Notes: a model not told the origin generated them from the sequence alone. A DNA stretch of 64,000 nt from Cellulomonas biazotea (GCF_004306155.1 NZ_BIMR01000018.1:1-64000), one strand, 5' to 3'. Shown: positions 53,332 through 62,895, counted from the first letter of the stretch. A program made the numbers and translations.

Positions 53332-54140
53332 GTGTCACCTCTTCGTCGTTCGAGTGCTGCCCCCGGGCGAGCGGCCCGTCCGCGGCCGTGCGGGACCTGC
53401 GCTGGAGCAGGTGCGGGTGGCGCGGCGGCACGAGCGTCGGCTCGTCCAGCCCGTGGCATCACGCGAACACTACGCGACAGGTCCGACGCTCGGTACAGGG
53501 TCGGAGGCGCGGTGTGGAGGACGGTGTCGCGTGGTCCGGGGAGTCGGACGGCTGCCCGGGCCTCAGCGGCCCGCGGAGCGGCCCGGCCCGCCGCCGCCAC
53601 AGCACTCCGACGGTGTGTGGATTCCCGGCAGAGAGAAGTCTCGTCGTCGTCATCGGTCATGTGCATGGTGTGGATTTCGGGCGTCCGCGCTGGTCAGCGT
53701 CGAGGAGGCGTGTGGACGCGCTGTGCGTGGAGCACCGTGCCGGTGGTGGAGGGCGGTGGACGCCCCGAGAGGCCCTCGTCGGCGTCCACGGGTCGGCACC
53801 CGGTTCTCCACACGACACGGTGTCCTCGTCCACCGTCGTCCACAGGTGTGTGCACAGGTGTGAACATTCGTCCCATGCATGTTTCATCCGGAACGTGAGG
53901 GTTCCGGTCAAGGCGATCGCATCGATTCGACGATGAGAGTCGTCTCATGGCAGGCGTGTGTGGACGGCGGCCGCGCCGGGCCGCATGCGGACGTCAGTGC
54001 AGGTCAGCGCGCTGAGCGAGGGCCCGCGACGCGTTCTTGGTCCGAACGGGTGAACCGCGTCACAAACATCCCCAGGCGCCTGTGGAAACTGTGGATAACC
54101 GTGAGGACGGATCCGCCATCAAACGGACGAACGCGACGGC
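53332..54140. other. oriC: Chromosomal replication origin (oriC), dnaN-dnaA gap
   Basis: 809 bp without a gene between dnaN and dnaA. It holds many TCCACA-core DnaA-box-like sites: perfect TTATCCACA at 54090-54098 (minus), TTCTCCACA at 53804-53812, TCGTCCACA at 53836-53844, and minus-strand forms at 53616-53624, 53669-53677, 53711-53719, 53959-53967 and 54081-54089. Many loosely conserved boxes in this gap are the norm for actinobacterial oriC. The least GC-rich patch is about 53870-53950, a candidate unwinding site. It also holds the dnaN promoter. Confidence 0.88.
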
Positions 54141-55649
54141 TCAGCTGCGGCTCTGCTGCTTGATCCGGTTCGTCAGCTCGGTCACCTGGTTGTAGATCGA
54201 CCGGCGCTCCGCCATGAGCTCACGGATCTTGCGGTTCGCGTGCATGACCGTCGTGTGGTCCCGGCCCCCGAACGCCTGGCCGATCTTCGGCAGCGACAGG
54301 TCCGTGAGCTCACGGCACAGGTACATCGCGATCTGGCGGGCCGTCACCAGCACGCGCGAACGGCTCGACCCGCACAGGTCGTCGATCGACAGCCCGAAGT
54401 ACGCCGCCGTCTGGCCGATCACCTGCGTCGCCGTGATCTCCGCCGTCTGCTCGTCGGTGATGAGGTCCTTGAGCACGATCTCCGCGAGCGACAGGTCGAC
54501 CTGCTGCCGGTTGAGGTTCGCGAACGCCGTCACGCGGATCAGCGCACCCTCGAGCTCACGGATGTTCGTCGAGATCTTGCTCGCGATGTACTCCAGCACG
54601 TCCGGCGGCGCCTCCAGCCGCTCGCTGCCGGCCTTCTTGCGGAGGATCGCGATACGCGTCTCCAGGTCCGGCGGCTGGACGTCCGTGATGAGGCCCCACT
54701 CGAAGCGCGACCGCATCCGGTCCTCGAACCCGTTCAGCTGCTTCGGCGGCAGGTCGGACGTGATCACGACCTGCTTGTTCGCGTTGTGCAGCGTGTTGAA
54801 CGTGTGGAAGAACTCCTCCATCGTCTGTTCCTTGCCCTGCAGGAACTGGATGTCGTCGATGAGGAGGACGTCGACCTCGCGGTACCGGCGCTGGAAGGCG
54901 CCCGCCTTCCCCTCGGAGATCGAGTTGATGAAGTCGTTCGTGAACTCCTCCGAGTTCACGTACCGCACCCGCACGCTCGGGTAGAGGTTGTACGCGTAGT
55001 GCCCGATCGCATGCAGCAGGTGCGTCTTGCCCAGCCCCGAGTCGCCGTAGATGAACAGCGGGTTGTACGCCTTCGCCGGCGCCTCGGCCACCGCGACCGC
55101 CGCCGCGTGCGCGAACCTGTTCGACGAGCCGATGACGAACGTCTCGAACTGGTACTTCGGGTTCAGGCGGGCCGGCTCCGACGCCGGCTTGCGCCCGCCC
55201 GACGTCAGCGGGCGGCGGTCCTCGACCGCGACGTGCCGCTCACGGCCGCCACCGAGGTGGTCGTCGTCGTGGACGACCGACAGCTCCGGACGCTCCTGGT
55301 CGGTGAGGACGTCGACCCCCGCAGGGTCGTGCCGGTCCAGGCTCGACTGCGGGACCACGCGCAGCGCCGGCGGGGCGTCCGCCGCGACGTCCGGGTCGAC
55401 CGTGATCGCGAAGCGGGCCTCACGGTCGAGCGCGTCGCTCAGCGCGTCCGTGACCTCCGCGCGCACCCGCGTCTCAAGGTAGTCCTTGGTCAGGTCGTTG
55501 CCCACCGCCAGCAGCAGCGTCCCGTCGAGCAGACCGAGCGGACGGGCCAGCCGGACGAACGCGATCTGCCGGGGCGTGATGTCCGGGCTCGCCTCGAGGG
55601 TCGCGACGACGTGGCCCCAGACCCGGGCGAGTTCTTCGTCCTGTGACAA
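54141..55649 (-). CDS. dnaA: Chromosomal replication initiator DnaA
   Basis: TTG start at 55649 ([15 protein letters not shown]); 502 residues. Domain I is at about 1-85 and the variable linker at 86-160. The AAA+ domain has Walker [10 protein letters not shown] (202-210) and Walker B LLIDDIQF (262-269). The C-terminal DNA-binding domain has the DnaA signature in '[23 protein letters not shown]'. It binds the DnaA boxes in oriC and opens the DNA. Two consensus DnaA boxes upstream suggest self-regulation. Confidence 0.98.
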   Translation of the reverse strand: MSQDEELARVWGHVVATLEASPDITPRQIAFVRLARPLGLLDGTLLLAVGNDLTKDYLETRVRAEVTDALSDALDREARFAITVDPDVAADAPPALRVVPQSSLDRHDPAGVDVLTDQERPELSVVHDDDHLGGGRERHVAVEDRRPLTSGGRKPASEPARLNPKYQFETFVIGSSNRFAHAAAVAVAEAPAKAYNPLFIYGDSGLGKTHLLHAIGHYAYNLYPSVRVRYVNSEEFTNDFINSISEGKAGAFQRRYREVDVLLIDDIQFLQGKEQTMEEFFHTFNTLHNANKQVVITSDLPPKQLNGFEDRMRSRFEWGLITDVQPPDLETRIAILRKKAGSERLEAPPDVLEYIASKISTNIRELEGALIRVTAFANLNRQQVDLSLAEIVLKDLITDEQTAEITATQVIGQTAAYFGLSIDDLCGSSRSRVLVTARQIAMYLCRELTDLSLPKIGQAFGGRDHTTVMHANRKIRELMAERRSIYNQVTELTNRIKQQSRS

Positions 55650-55704
55650 CGTCCTACCTCAGCTGATCGATCGCGTGGAGTGGTCGAGTCTCGCACGGCC
55701 CCCG

Positions 55705-55725
55705 TTGTCCACATAGTTGTCCACA
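55705..55725 (+). promoter_or_regulatory. Pair of consensus DnaA boxes upstream of dnaA
   Basis: TTGTCCACA at 55705-55713 and again at 55717-55725, 12 bp apart, about 60 bp upstream of the dnaA start. They fit autorepression of dnaA or a second DnaA-binding part of the origin. The rest of the 634-bp dnaA-rpmH gap (55650-56283) shows only one more TCCACA element near 55833 and the rpmH promoter. Confidence 0.8.
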
Positions 55726-56109
55726 CCTGTGCGCGGTGGTCGTCGAGCCGTCCCGTGAGGACGACGACAGGCGTCGTCGCCCGCTCGTCCGGTCACCGCG
55801 GGGTCCCGGTCCACACGAGCACTTCCACAGATCCACAGGCCGGGCGGTGACGACCAACGATGCTAGCCCTGGACGGGTCGGCGGGGGAGGCGTCCCGGGG
55901 GTGACCTCGTCCCGTTCTCGGACGGTCGCGGGCGCCCGGACGCGCGGCGTCCGACCCTGGTCGCACGGTGGTCGACCGGCGGTCTGGTCGTCGTCGCGCG
56001 GGGTGGTCGTGGCGGTGGTCGCGGTGGCGCCGGCGTGCCGGTGCGCCTCCCGTCGTCGGCGCGGACGACCGGGTAGGGTGCCGACGGGCCCAGTGCCGGC
56101 CCGACGCAT

Positions 56110-56139
56110 TTGACCGGCCCCGACGGGGCGGCGTACCGT
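56110..56139 (+). promoter_or_regulatory. Promoter for the rpmH-rnpA-yidD-yidC operon
   Basis: TTGACC at 56110-56115, 18-bp spacer, TACCGT at 56134-56139. This gives a leader of about 140 bases before rpmH. Confidence 0.5.
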
Positions 56140-56283
56140 GATCCAGCCTTCCTGATGGCTCCTGCTGGCGCGCCCTGACGCCACACGCACGCGTGCGTGT
56201 CCCTGGAGCAGTCGAGCTCGGCAGACAGACCCCGGCCACGTGCGTCTCGCGCGGGGCCCAACCCGAAGTAGTTGGAGACTCTC

Positions 56284-56421
56284 GTGAGCAAGCGCACCTT
56301 CCAGCCGAACAACCGGCGCCGCGCCAAGACGCACGGCTTCCGTCTGCGGATGCGTACCCGCGCGGGCCGCGCGATCCTCGCGGCACGTCGCCGCAAGGGT
56401 CGCGCGGAGCTCTCGGCCTGA
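56284..56421 (+). CDS. rpmH: Ribosomal protein bL34
   Basis: GTG start; 45 residues, [31 protein letters not shown]..., a textbook bL34 rich in Arg and Lys. It is too short for many gene finders. A GGAG-like element (GTTGGAG) lies about 9 bases upstream. First gene of the operon that continues into rnpA. Confidence 0.97.
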   Translation: MSKRTFQPNNRRRAKTHGFRLRMRTRAGRAILAARRRKGRAELSA

Positions 56422-56432
56422 CGCCAGCGCCG

Positions 56433-56801
56433 GTGCTGCCCGCCGCGCACCGGATGCGCCGCGCTGCCGACTTCGAGCAGGCGGTGCGCCGCGGTGCGCG
56501 CAGCGGACGGGACACCCTCGTGGTGCACCTGACGACCAAGACCGACCCGGGCCCCGACGGGCCCGTGGTCGGTCTTGTCGTGTCCAAGGCCGTCGGGACG
56601 GCCGTGCGGCGCAACCTCGTCAAGCGGCGTCTGCGCGAGCTCGTGCGTGCGCGGCTCGACCGGCTGCCCGCAGGGTCGCGGGTCGTCGTCCGCGCGCTCC
56701 CCGCGTCGTCGTCCGCCACGTACGCGCAGCTCGCGTCGGACCTGGACTCGGCCCTCGGGACGGCGGTGCGGCGGACCACCCGCCGGACCGCCGACGCGTA
56801 G
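56433..56801 (+). CDS. rnpA: Ribonuclease P protein component
   Basis: GTG at 56433, 11 bases after rpmH; 122 residues. Contains the RNase P signature '[19 protein letters not shown]' and the N-terminal '[20 protein letters not shown]'. It supports the catalytic RNA that trims tRNA 5' ends. Confidence 0.96.
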   Translation: MLPAAHRMRRAADFEQAVRRGARSGRDTLVVHLTTKTDPGPDGPVVGLVVSKAVGTAVRRNLVKRRLRELVRARLDRLPAGSRVVVRALPASSSATYAQLASDLDSALGTAVRRTTRRTADA

Positions 56802-56808
56802 TCGTCCC

Positions 56809-57120
56809 ATGACCTGGTCGAAGGTGGCTCGTGGTGCCGTGCGGCTGCCCGCACGGCTCGTCCTCCTGCTGCTCCGCGGGTACCAGCGCTTCATCTCGCC
56901 GATGACGCCGCCGACGTGCCGGTTCTACCCGTCCTGCTCGCAGTACGCGGTCATCGCCGTCACCCGGCACGGCCTCCTGCGCGGCACGTGGCTCGCCGCT
57001 CGCCGGCTCCTGCGCTGCCACCCGTGGAACCCCGGCGGCGTCGACGACGTTCCACCGGCGCGGGAGACGCACCACCACAGCCCTCACCGCCACCCCCACG
57101 TGGCTACGTCCACGCACTGA
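56809..57120 (+). CDS. yidD: Membrane insertion efficiency factor YidD
   Basis: ATG 7 bases after rnpA; 103 residues. Contains the family core '[35 protein letters not shown]' with its conserved Cys pair, and '[14 protein letters not shown]'. The His-rich C-terminal tail is not conserved. YidD assists YidC, the next gene. Confidence 0.94.
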   Translation: MTWSKVARGAVRLPARLVLLLLRGYQRFISPMTPPTCRFYPSCSQYAVIAVTRHGLLRGTWLAARRLLRCHPWNPGGVDDVPPARETHHHSPHRHPHVATSTH

Positions 57121-57142
57121 ATCGCTCTCGAGGAGCCCCTGC

Positions 57143-58222
57143 ATGAACTGGTTCGACGGCCTGCTCGCGCCGATCATGACGGTCGTGGCCTGGATCATGG
57201 TCCAGTTCCACAGCCTGTTCGAGGGACTCGGACTCGACCCCGCCGGGGGTGCGGCATGGGCGCTGTCCATCGTCGGGCTCGTGATCGTCATGCGAATCCT
57301 GCTGATCCCGCTCTTCTTCAAGCAGATCAAGGCCTCGCGTGGGATGCAGATGCTCGCACCCGAGATGCAGGCGATCCAGAAGAAGTACAAGGGGAAGACC
57401 GACCCCGCGTCTCGCGAGGCCATGAGCCGCGAGACCATGGAGCTGTACCGCAAGCACGGCACGAACCCGTTCGCGTCCTGCCTGCCGATCCTGCTGCAGT
57501 CCCCGATCTTCTTCGCGCTGTTCCGCGTCCTCATCCAGCTGCCGCAGATCGCGAGCGGTGAGGTCGACCCCATCGGTCCGATGACCCCCGCGCTCGCCGC
57601 GCAGGCCGAGGCCGCCACGATCTTCGGCGCCCCGCTGTCCGGCACGTTCACGCAGTCCGGCGACAACTGGCACATCAAGATCGTCACCGTCGTCCTCATC
57701 ATCGCGATGTCCGCGACGACGTTCCTCACGCAGCGCCAGCTGACCATGAAGAACATGCCGCCGGCCGCCCTCCAGGGCCCCATGGCGCAGCAGCAGAAGG
57801 TGCTGCTCTACGTCCTGCCGCTCGTCTTCGCGTTCTCGGGCGTGAACTTCCCGATCGGTGTCCTCATCTACTGGACGACGACGAACCTCTGGTCGATGGG
57901 CCAGCAGTTCTACACGATCCGCCGGATGCCGGCGCCCGGGTCGCAGGCCGAGAAGGCCCTGCTCGAGCGCAAGGCGCGCCGCGCCGCGGCCAAGGGCATC
58001 ACGCTCGAGGAGCCCACGAACGGCACGACCGCCGTCATCGAGGAGAAGCCGCGCGGCCAGCGCGAGCAGCCCAAGCGCAAGGACCGCGCCAAGAGCGCAC
58101 GACCCGCCGGGGCCACCCCCGCACAGACCCCCGTCGGCGACGGGAAGGCCACGAAGGGGAGCGGCGACGACGCCGACCCCGACGACGGCCCGACCAAGCC
58201 GCCGACGAAGTCCAAGAAGTAG
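57143..58222 (+). CDS. yidC: Membrane protein insertase YidC
   Basis: ATG at 57143; 359 residues. Five membrane helices of the Oxa1/YidC core (about 8-25, 33-55, 110-130, 178-195, 222-250) with the hydrophilic-groove Arg in 'VMRILLIPLFFKQ'. The C-terminal 90 residues are charged and probably contact the ribosome. It inserts proteins into the membrane alone or with SecYEG. Confidence 0.96.
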   Translation: MNWFDGLLAPIMTVVAWIMVQFHSLFEGLGLDPAGGAAWALSIVGLVIVMRILLIPLFFKQIKASRGMQMLAPEMQAIQKKYKGKTDPASREAMSRETMELYRKHGTNPFASCLPILLQSPIFFALFRVLIQLPQIASGEVDPIGPMTPALAAQAEAATIFGAPLSGTFTQSGDNWHIKIVTVVLIIAMSATTFLTQRQLTMKNMPPAALQGPMAQQQKVLLYVLPLVFAFSGVNFPIGVLIYWTTTNLWSMGQQFYTIRRMPAPGSQAEKALLERKARRAAAKGITLEEPTNGTTAVIEEKPRGQREQPKRKDRAKSARPAGATPAQTPVGDGKATKGSGDDADPDDGPTKPPTKSKK

Positions 58223-58255
58223 CGACACCCCTTGTCGACGATCGGAGTGACGTCA

Positions 58256-58768
58256 ATGACCCCGACCCCGCCGGACGCAGCGGCCGAGTCCACCAGCACC
58301 AAGCGCCTCGAGGAGGAGGGCGAGATCGCCGCCGACTACCTCGAGGAGCTGCTCGACATCGCCGACCTCGACGGCGACATCGACATCGACATCGACCACG
58401 GCCGTGCAGCCGTCGAGATCGTGTCGGAGGACCCCGAGGACCGCTCGCTGCGCCGCCTGGCCGGTCGTGACGGCGAGGTGCTCGACGCCCTCCAGGAGCT
58501 CACGCGTCTGGCCGTGCAGACCCGCACCGGTGAGCGGAGCCGCCTCATGCTCGACGTCGCCGGCTTCCGCGCCGCACGCCGTGCCGAGCTCGTCGCCGTC
58601 GCCGAGGAGGCCATCGGGCGTGTCCGTGAGTCGGGCGCAGCGGTGTCGCTCGCGGCGATGAACCCGTTCGAGCGGAAGGTCGTGCACGATGCCGTGGCGA
58701 CCGCGGGGCTCTCGAGCGACTCCGAGGGCGTGGAGCCGGACCGGCACGTGGTCATCCGTCCGGCCTGA
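58256..58768 (+). CDS. khpB: Jag/KhpB-type KH-R3H RNA-binding protein
   Basis: ATG at 58256 chosen (GGAG 9 bases upstream); a TTG at 58232 would add 8 residues. 170 residues. The KH-like domain (about 20-95) has an AGRDGEVL loop; the R3H domain (about 96-160) carries R140-x3-H144 in NPFERKVVH. It binds RNA and follows yidC in nearly all Gram-positive origins. The Jag N-terminal domain is absent, as usual in actinobacteria. Confidence 0.93.
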   Translation: MTPTPPDAAAESTSTKRLEEEGEIAADYLEELLDIADLDGDIDIDIDHGRAAVEIVSEDPEDRSLRRLAGRDGEVLDALQELTRLAVQTRTGERSRLMLDVAGFRAARRAELVAVAEEAIGRVRESGAAVSLAAMNPFERKVVHDAVATAGLSSDSEGVEPDRHVVIRPA

Positions 58769-58783
58769 CACGGTCGACGGCAT

Positions 58784-58817
58784 GCGAAGGCGGGGCGCTA
58801 CGGCGTCCCGCCTTCGC
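58784..58817 (+). terminator. Terminator after khpB
   Basis: Perfect 11-bp stem GCGAAGGCGGG / CCCGCCTTCGC with a 12-base loop, 15 bases past the khpB stop. It ends just before the first parS site. Confidence 0.7.
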
Positions 58818-58832
58818 TGTTCTCCGGGCGCC

Positions 58833-58846
58833 GTTTCACGTGAAAC
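58833..58846. promoter_or_regulatory. parS site 1 (perfect)
   Basis: GTTTCACGTGAAAC, matching the bacterial parS consensus. It is the centre of a longer perfect palindrome of 26 bp (58827-58852). ParB would bind and load here. It lies between the khpB terminator and the kinase gene. Confidence 0.92.
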
Positions 58847-58914
58847 GGCGCCTGTGTGGGTTGGCTGGGTGGCTTCGCGATGGTCCGACCGGTCGTTGCG
58901 AGGAAGTCCGTCTC

Positions 58915-58982
58915 GTCTGCCGCTGCCGCAGGCGCTTGCGTTGCCGCTGGCGCAGGCGCTGCCGCTGGCGCTGGCGCTGTCA
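58915..58982 (+). repeat. GCTGCCGCTGGCGC minisatellite
   Basis: A run of 6-bp variants (GCCGCT, GGCGCA, GGCGCT) repeated about eleven times in the 345-bp gap between khpB and the kinase gene. Slippage-prone, no frame evidence that it is translated. Confidence 0.55.
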
Positions 58983-59113
58983 TGGTGCTGGCACCGGCGC
59001 CGTTCTGTCCGTGGCCCCTTGATGCGTCGTCGCCGTCGTGGTCGCATCGGAGCCCGACGACCGCGGGTCGTGAGCCCACCGTTCGTCCGGGCGCAGTGCT
59101 GGAGAGGAGCGCG

Positions 59114-59818
59114 ATGACGATCGAGGGATTCGACGCCCTCGCTGCGTCCGTCCTGGAGGCGCTGCCGCATGACCAGCGAGGCCTGATTGCGATCGACGGG
59201 ATCGGGGGGTCAGGCAAGACGGTCTTCGCCGAGCGCCTGGCGGGACGCTTCCCGCGGCGTCAGGTCGTCCTCCTGCACGCCGACCACTTCTTCCAACCCT
59301 CGGCCATCCGCCACCGCCGGGGGAGGCACTCGGCCGAAGGGTTCTGGCTCGACGCGTACGACTACGACACGCTGGCCTCGTGGGCGCTGGTGCCGCTCCT
59401 ACGTGACGGGGACGGGCGCTTCTGCGCCTCGTCGTACGACCCGGACGGTGACCGGGTGGTCCGTCCGGCTCCTCAGCTCGCCGATGACGACGCCCTCGTG
59501 ATCGTCGAGGGAACCTTCCTCCTGCGCGACGAGCTCACGGGCCACTGGGACTTCTCGATCTTCCTCGACGTGCCGTTCTCCGAGGGGGCGCGACGGAGGG
59601 CGCAGCGCTCCGTCGTCGACCGGTACGCCGTTCAACCACCGACGCCAGCGCTCATCGACCGCTACGACGGGGCGCAGCGGCTGTACTTCGCACACTGCAC
59701 GCCGTGGACGCGAGCGACGCTCGTGGTGGACTACACCGACCTCAGGGCGCCTCGGGCGGTCGACCCTGACATGTCGCACGCCTGCGCGGCCCACGTGGCG
59801 ACCGCGCGTCCCGAGTAG
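59114..59818 (+). CDS. Uridine kinase-like P-loop NTPase
   Basis: ATG at 59114 chosen because AGGAG lies about 7 bases upstream; the open frame upstream includes the minisatellite and looks non-coding. 234 residues. The P-loop GIGGSGKT (29-36), 'VVLLHADHFF', 'GFWLDAYDYDTL', 'VIVEGTFLLRDEL' and the 'FLDVPFSEGARRRAQRSVVDR' lid are typical of uridine kinase/phosphoribulokinase-type enzymes. It probably phosphorylates a nucleoside or sugar. It stands alone among parS sites. Confidence 0.86.
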   Translation: MTIEGFDALAASVLEALPHDQRGLIAIDGIGGSGKTVFAERLAGRFPRRQVVLLHADHFFQPSAIRHRRGRHSAEGFWLDAYDYDTLASWALVPLLRDGDGRFCASSYDPDGDRVVRPAPQLADDDALVIVEGTFLLRDELTGHWDFSIFLDVPFSEGARRRAQRSVVDRYAVQPPTPALIDRYDGAQRLYFAHCTPWTRATLVVDYTDLRAPRAVDPDMSHACAAHVATARPE

Positions 59819-60047
59819 CCAACGGGCGCCGAGGCGGGGAGACCAGCGGCCTGGGGGTGAGGAGGCGGCTCAACCCGAGCTTGGTGAGCCTCTCGCACCG
59901 TGTGGTCTCACGACCCGCCGCTGACGATTCTGACCCGCTGCTTGTCCGAGAGCGGTGTCGTGAGCGCCCACGGCAGCCATGTAGCAGGGCAGACGCGGAC
60001 ACACGCACCTACACAACAGGAGCCCCGGCGTGCCGTGACGCACGGTG

Positions 60048-60061
60048 GTTCCACGTGAAAC
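60048..60061. promoter_or_regulatory. parS site 2 (one mismatch)
   Basis: GTTCCACGTGAAAC, one base off the perfect palindrome. This variant form recurs in sites 4, 6, 7 and 9. Confidence 0.85.
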
Positions 60062-60376
60062 GGGGCGCCGAGCGGCGCGGTAGATCCGGGGTGGAAGCGG
60101 GGGTCGACCCAGCCCCAGTCCGGCAGAGGGATCGACTGCGTTGTGGACGCCCGTGCGCCGGCTTGTGGGCCCCAGGGTCGACGGCAATGCGGGGGCGGGG
60201 GCAGGGCTGGGGCGTGGACGGTGACCCCGGCGCACGCAATCGGTCCGCAGGGCGCGGGGGCGGGCTGCTCGGGTTGGCGCGGGAGGGCGCGAGTCGCAGC
60301 GTGTGAGCGAGGTGGGCAGCGCCCCACTTGCGGGGCGGAGCAGCGCGGGCGAGCGGGAACGGTGGAGGTGCGTGTG

Positions 60377-60523
60377 GCGTGTGCGAGAGGCGAGGGTTGA
60401 CGGGTGCGCCCGCGGTGCGCGCGGGGCGTGTGCGAGAGGCGAGGGTCAACGGGTGCGCCCGGGGTGCGCGCGAGGTGTTCGCGAGAGGCGAGGGTTGACG
60501 GGTACGGCCGGGGTGCGCGCGCA
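60377..60523 (+). repeat. Three tandem copies of a 49-bp unit
   Basis: CGAGAGGCGAGGGTTGACGG recurs at 60384, 60433 (with GTCAAC) and 60482, exactly 49 bp apart, with flanking GTGCGCGCG in each. The third copy has drifted most. There are no spacers of variable sequence, so this is not a CRISPR array. Confidence 0.75.
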
Positions 60524-60915
60524 TGCGTGGGCGGGCTCGCGTGGGTGCACGCGCGAGCGGGGCCGGCCGGCGTCGGTGCGCGTGCTGTCTCGCGTGCGTC
60601 CGTGCGCGAGTGGGGCCGGTGGGCGTGCGGGCGGGACAGGCTGGCGTAAGAGCAAAGTCGAACTGGAATGGGTGCGTGCCGGGCTCGAGTAGGGGCGGGT
60701 GCGCTCAGCCCTACGTCCGCGCGTGCGTGTGCGGTGTGAGGAGAGTCGTGGGCCGGGCACGTGCCGGCGTGGGAGCACTGGTCCGCCCAGCTCGGCACGG
60801 AGCGGGCGCGAGAGGGCGGCAGCGTGGACGGGTCAGGGTGGACCGGGAGCGGCTCGCTGCACCGGAGTGGTTGGGGCGCTTCCGGCTGCACGCGCTATTG
60901 ACACCTCACGGCCTT

Positions 60916-60929
60916 GTTTCACGTGGAAC
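60916..60929. promoter_or_regulatory. parS site 3 (one mismatch, reversed)
   Basis: GTTTCACGTGGAAC, the reverse orientation of the common variant. The only site in this orientation. Confidence 0.85.
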
Positions 60930-61276
60930 GAACAGGACCGAGCGGCGTCGACGTTGCCTTCAGGGCGTCACTGTGCAACGTCGTTCAGGTGACGCGGGTG
61001 ACGTCGGAATCCGGGGAGGAAGGCGTCGTCGCCGCCGGACGAACCCAGGACAGCCGCCTGGCGACCTGCCAGCTTGATGTGGGGAAGTCGAGAGGGGGGT
61101 TGGGCAAGGTCGACCAGAGTATCCGGGTGAGCGTCTCACTGAGTGCTCGCATCGGGAGTCGTCGCGCTGACCGTCGCGTACGCCGAGCCGAATCTCTCGG
61201 CGGTCACCTGGGCGCACGGAGCTCGCGGCCGCGGTGCGCGTGAGCGGTCGTCTTGCCTGGGCCCCGCATGGGCGCC

Positions 61277-61290
61277 GTTCCACGTGAAAC
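61277..61290. promoter_or_regulatory. parS site 4 (one mismatch)
   Basis: GTTCCACGTGAAAC. Confidence 0.85.
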
Positions 61291-61666
61291 CACGCGTCGA
61301 GCCTGACCACTCGTTGTCGGACCACCGGGTGGTTGACGTGCGCCGCGGGCGCCGATCGTCCGCCCGCGACAAGGGACCCACTACGCGGTCGCGAGCACTC
61401 GCGTTCGAGGAGTCGCCCAGAGCGGAGTCTCCAGCGTGGGTTGAGGATAATGACGCGGCTGAGCGTCACCACGATCTGACCGCGCCGGCCGTGCCGCGCA
61501 CCACGTCGCCGGTGCCGCCGTCGACGCCATGGACCACCGCCCTGGTCGAGCAGTCAGGCACCGGCCCTGTGAGCGCCCGAGGCGCGCCGCGGCTCGAGCT
61601 CTCGCCGTCAGATCGGCTGGATGGAAGGACCACCGGTGCAGGCGTCGTCGGCGCCACGCCGCCCAC

Positions 61667-61680
61667 GTTTCACGTGAAAC
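61667..61680. promoter_or_regulatory. parS site 5 (perfect)
   Basis: GTTTCACGTGAAAC, full consensus. Confidence 0.92.
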
Positions 61681-61987
61681 GGGACGGGCGCTTGGGCCCG
61701 CCGCCTCTACGCGGATCGGCGGGGAGTGCCTCGTCGCCGAGCGGTTGTCAGGGCGTTGACGTGAACTGACGTATCCGCCAGGACGTGGTCCGCGAACGCG
61801 CGGGCACTGCCGCGTCGGTGGGTAGTTCCACGCCCGTGTCGCACCGCGCATCTCGAACCGACGGCTTGGGCTCACAGTCTGAGGCGCCTCCTCCGGGTGG
61901 GGGTCGTCGACCGCCTGCCGCCGATGGCGTGGCCGCGAGCCGGAGCCGGAGCACCGGGCTGACCGCGCCGTTCACTCCGTCGGACGG

Positions 61988-62096
61988 CCCGCCTGGCGAT
62001 GACTCGGGTGGGATCCGGTGGGACCCCGAACGGGCACGTCGCCGTCTGGTGGCGCCGGGTGTGCGACCCGCCTGGGGATGACTCGGGTGGGATCCG
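61988..62096 (+). repeat. Pair of 30-bp direct repeats, 79 bp apart
   Basis: 61988-62017 and 62067-62096 differ at one base; the shared core includes GATGACTCGGGTGGGATCCG. They lie 125-230 bp upstream of rsmG. They may be a duplicated regulator site. Confidence 0.7.
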
Positions 62097-62194
62097 ATAC
62101 GCACGGTACGGTGGGGCGTCGTGCAGGGGAGAGTGCCGCTGACGTGCACGTCGGCTCGGCAGAGACGCGGCACGTGCGCATCTAGCGTGCAGGC

Positions 62195-62224
62195 ATGTTC
62201 CACGTGAAACGGGGGATCGAGTGA
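62195..62224 (+). other. Nine-codon frame (MFHVKRGIE) overlapping parS 6 and rsmG
   Basis: ATG at 62195, through parS site 6, stop TGA at 62222-62224 overlapping the rsmG GTG. It could couple translation into rsmG, but it may be chance because a parS site always reads FHVKR in this frame. No strong Shine-Dalgarno. Confidence 0.25.
62197..62210. promoter_or_regulatory. parS site 6 (one mismatch)
   Basis: GTTCCACGTGAAAC, 10 bases before the rsmG start, so ParB binding could affect rsmG and the ParA-like gene. Confidence 0.87.
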
Positions 62225-62895
62225 CCGAGGAAGCCCCCGAAGCGACCGCCGCCGACGACCCGCTCACCGGCGATCCTGCGGTCGAGACGTACTTCGGCGC
62301 GGCGTGGCCCGCAGTCCGTGGCTTTCACGCGATGCTCGCGGACGAGGGTGTCCTGCGGGGCCTGGTCGGCCCTCGTGAGGTCTCACGGCTCTGGGCTCGT
62401 CATCTGCTGAACTCGGCCGCAGTCGTCCCGTTCCTCCCGGAGCGCGGTCAGGTGATCGATCTGGGGAGTGGTGCAGGGCTTCCGGGCATCGTCATCGCTG
62501 CGATGCGTCCCGACTGCGAGGTCGTGCTCCTCGAGCCCATGGAGCGCCGCACCGACTGGCTGGCCGAGGTGGCGGACAGGCTCGCGCTGACCAACGTCGT
62601 CGTCGTGCGCGGGCGCGCCGAGGAGGTGCAGGGCCGCTACGAGGCGGACGCGGTGACGGCTCGCGCGGTGGCATCGCTCGACAAGCTCTATGGATGGGCG
62701 CTCCCACTGCTTCGCGCCGGCGGAACGCTGGTCGCGCTCAAGGGTGGGAAGGCCGAGGAAGAGATCCTCGCGGCACGCAAGGCCGGGAAGAAGTGGGGTG
62801 CGGGCACTCCTGACGTTCTGGAGGCGCCCACCATTGCCGGGGTCGAGCCGACCCGAGTCGTACGTGTCGTTCGGGAGGTGGCGAGTGTTCGGTAG
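62221..62895 (+). CDS. rsmG: 16S rRNA 7-methylguanosine methyltransferase RsmG
   Basis: GTG start with GGGGG about 6 bases upstream; 224 residues. The SAM-binding motif VIDLGSGAGLPGIVIA starts near residue 78, with 'VVLLEPMERRTDWLAEV' and 'VTARAVASLDKLYGW' following, as in GidB. It methylates G527 of 16S rRNA; loss gives low-level streptomycin resistance. The next gene starts within its 3' end. Confidence 0.95.
   Translation: MTEEAPEATAADDPLTGDPAVETYFGAAWPAVRGFHAMLADEGVLRGLVGPREVSRLWARHLLNSAAVVPFLPERGQVIDLGSGAGLPGIVIAAMRPDCEVVLLEPMERRTDWLAEVADRLALTNVVVVRGRAEEVQGRYEADAVTARAVASLDKLYGWALPLLRAGGTLVALKGGKAEEEILAARKAGKKWGAGTPDVLEAPTIAGVEPTRVVRVVREVASVR

Larger units (their letters stand above)
59819..62220. 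other. 2.4-kb gene-poor region with parS sites and repeats
   Basis: No frame here has normal codon usage, a credible start and a plausible product. It holds five parS sites, a 49-bp triple repeat, a 30-bp direct repeat and a nine-codon frame in front of rsmG. Base composition is slightly lower in GC than the genes around it. It is probably a ParB-loading landing zone kept free of genes. Confidence 0.6.

Noticed and set aside
58856-59113. Longer start for the kinase-like gene
   Set aside because: The added 86 residues are minisatellite translation with no function; the ATG at 59114 has a good Shine-Dalgarno.
60377-60523. Possible CRISPR array
   Set aside because: Only three full tandem copies without spacers; no cas genes in the window.
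59857-61769. Several open frames in the parS region
   Set aside because: Low-complexity, Arg-rich composition, no good starts, and they overlap each other on both strands.
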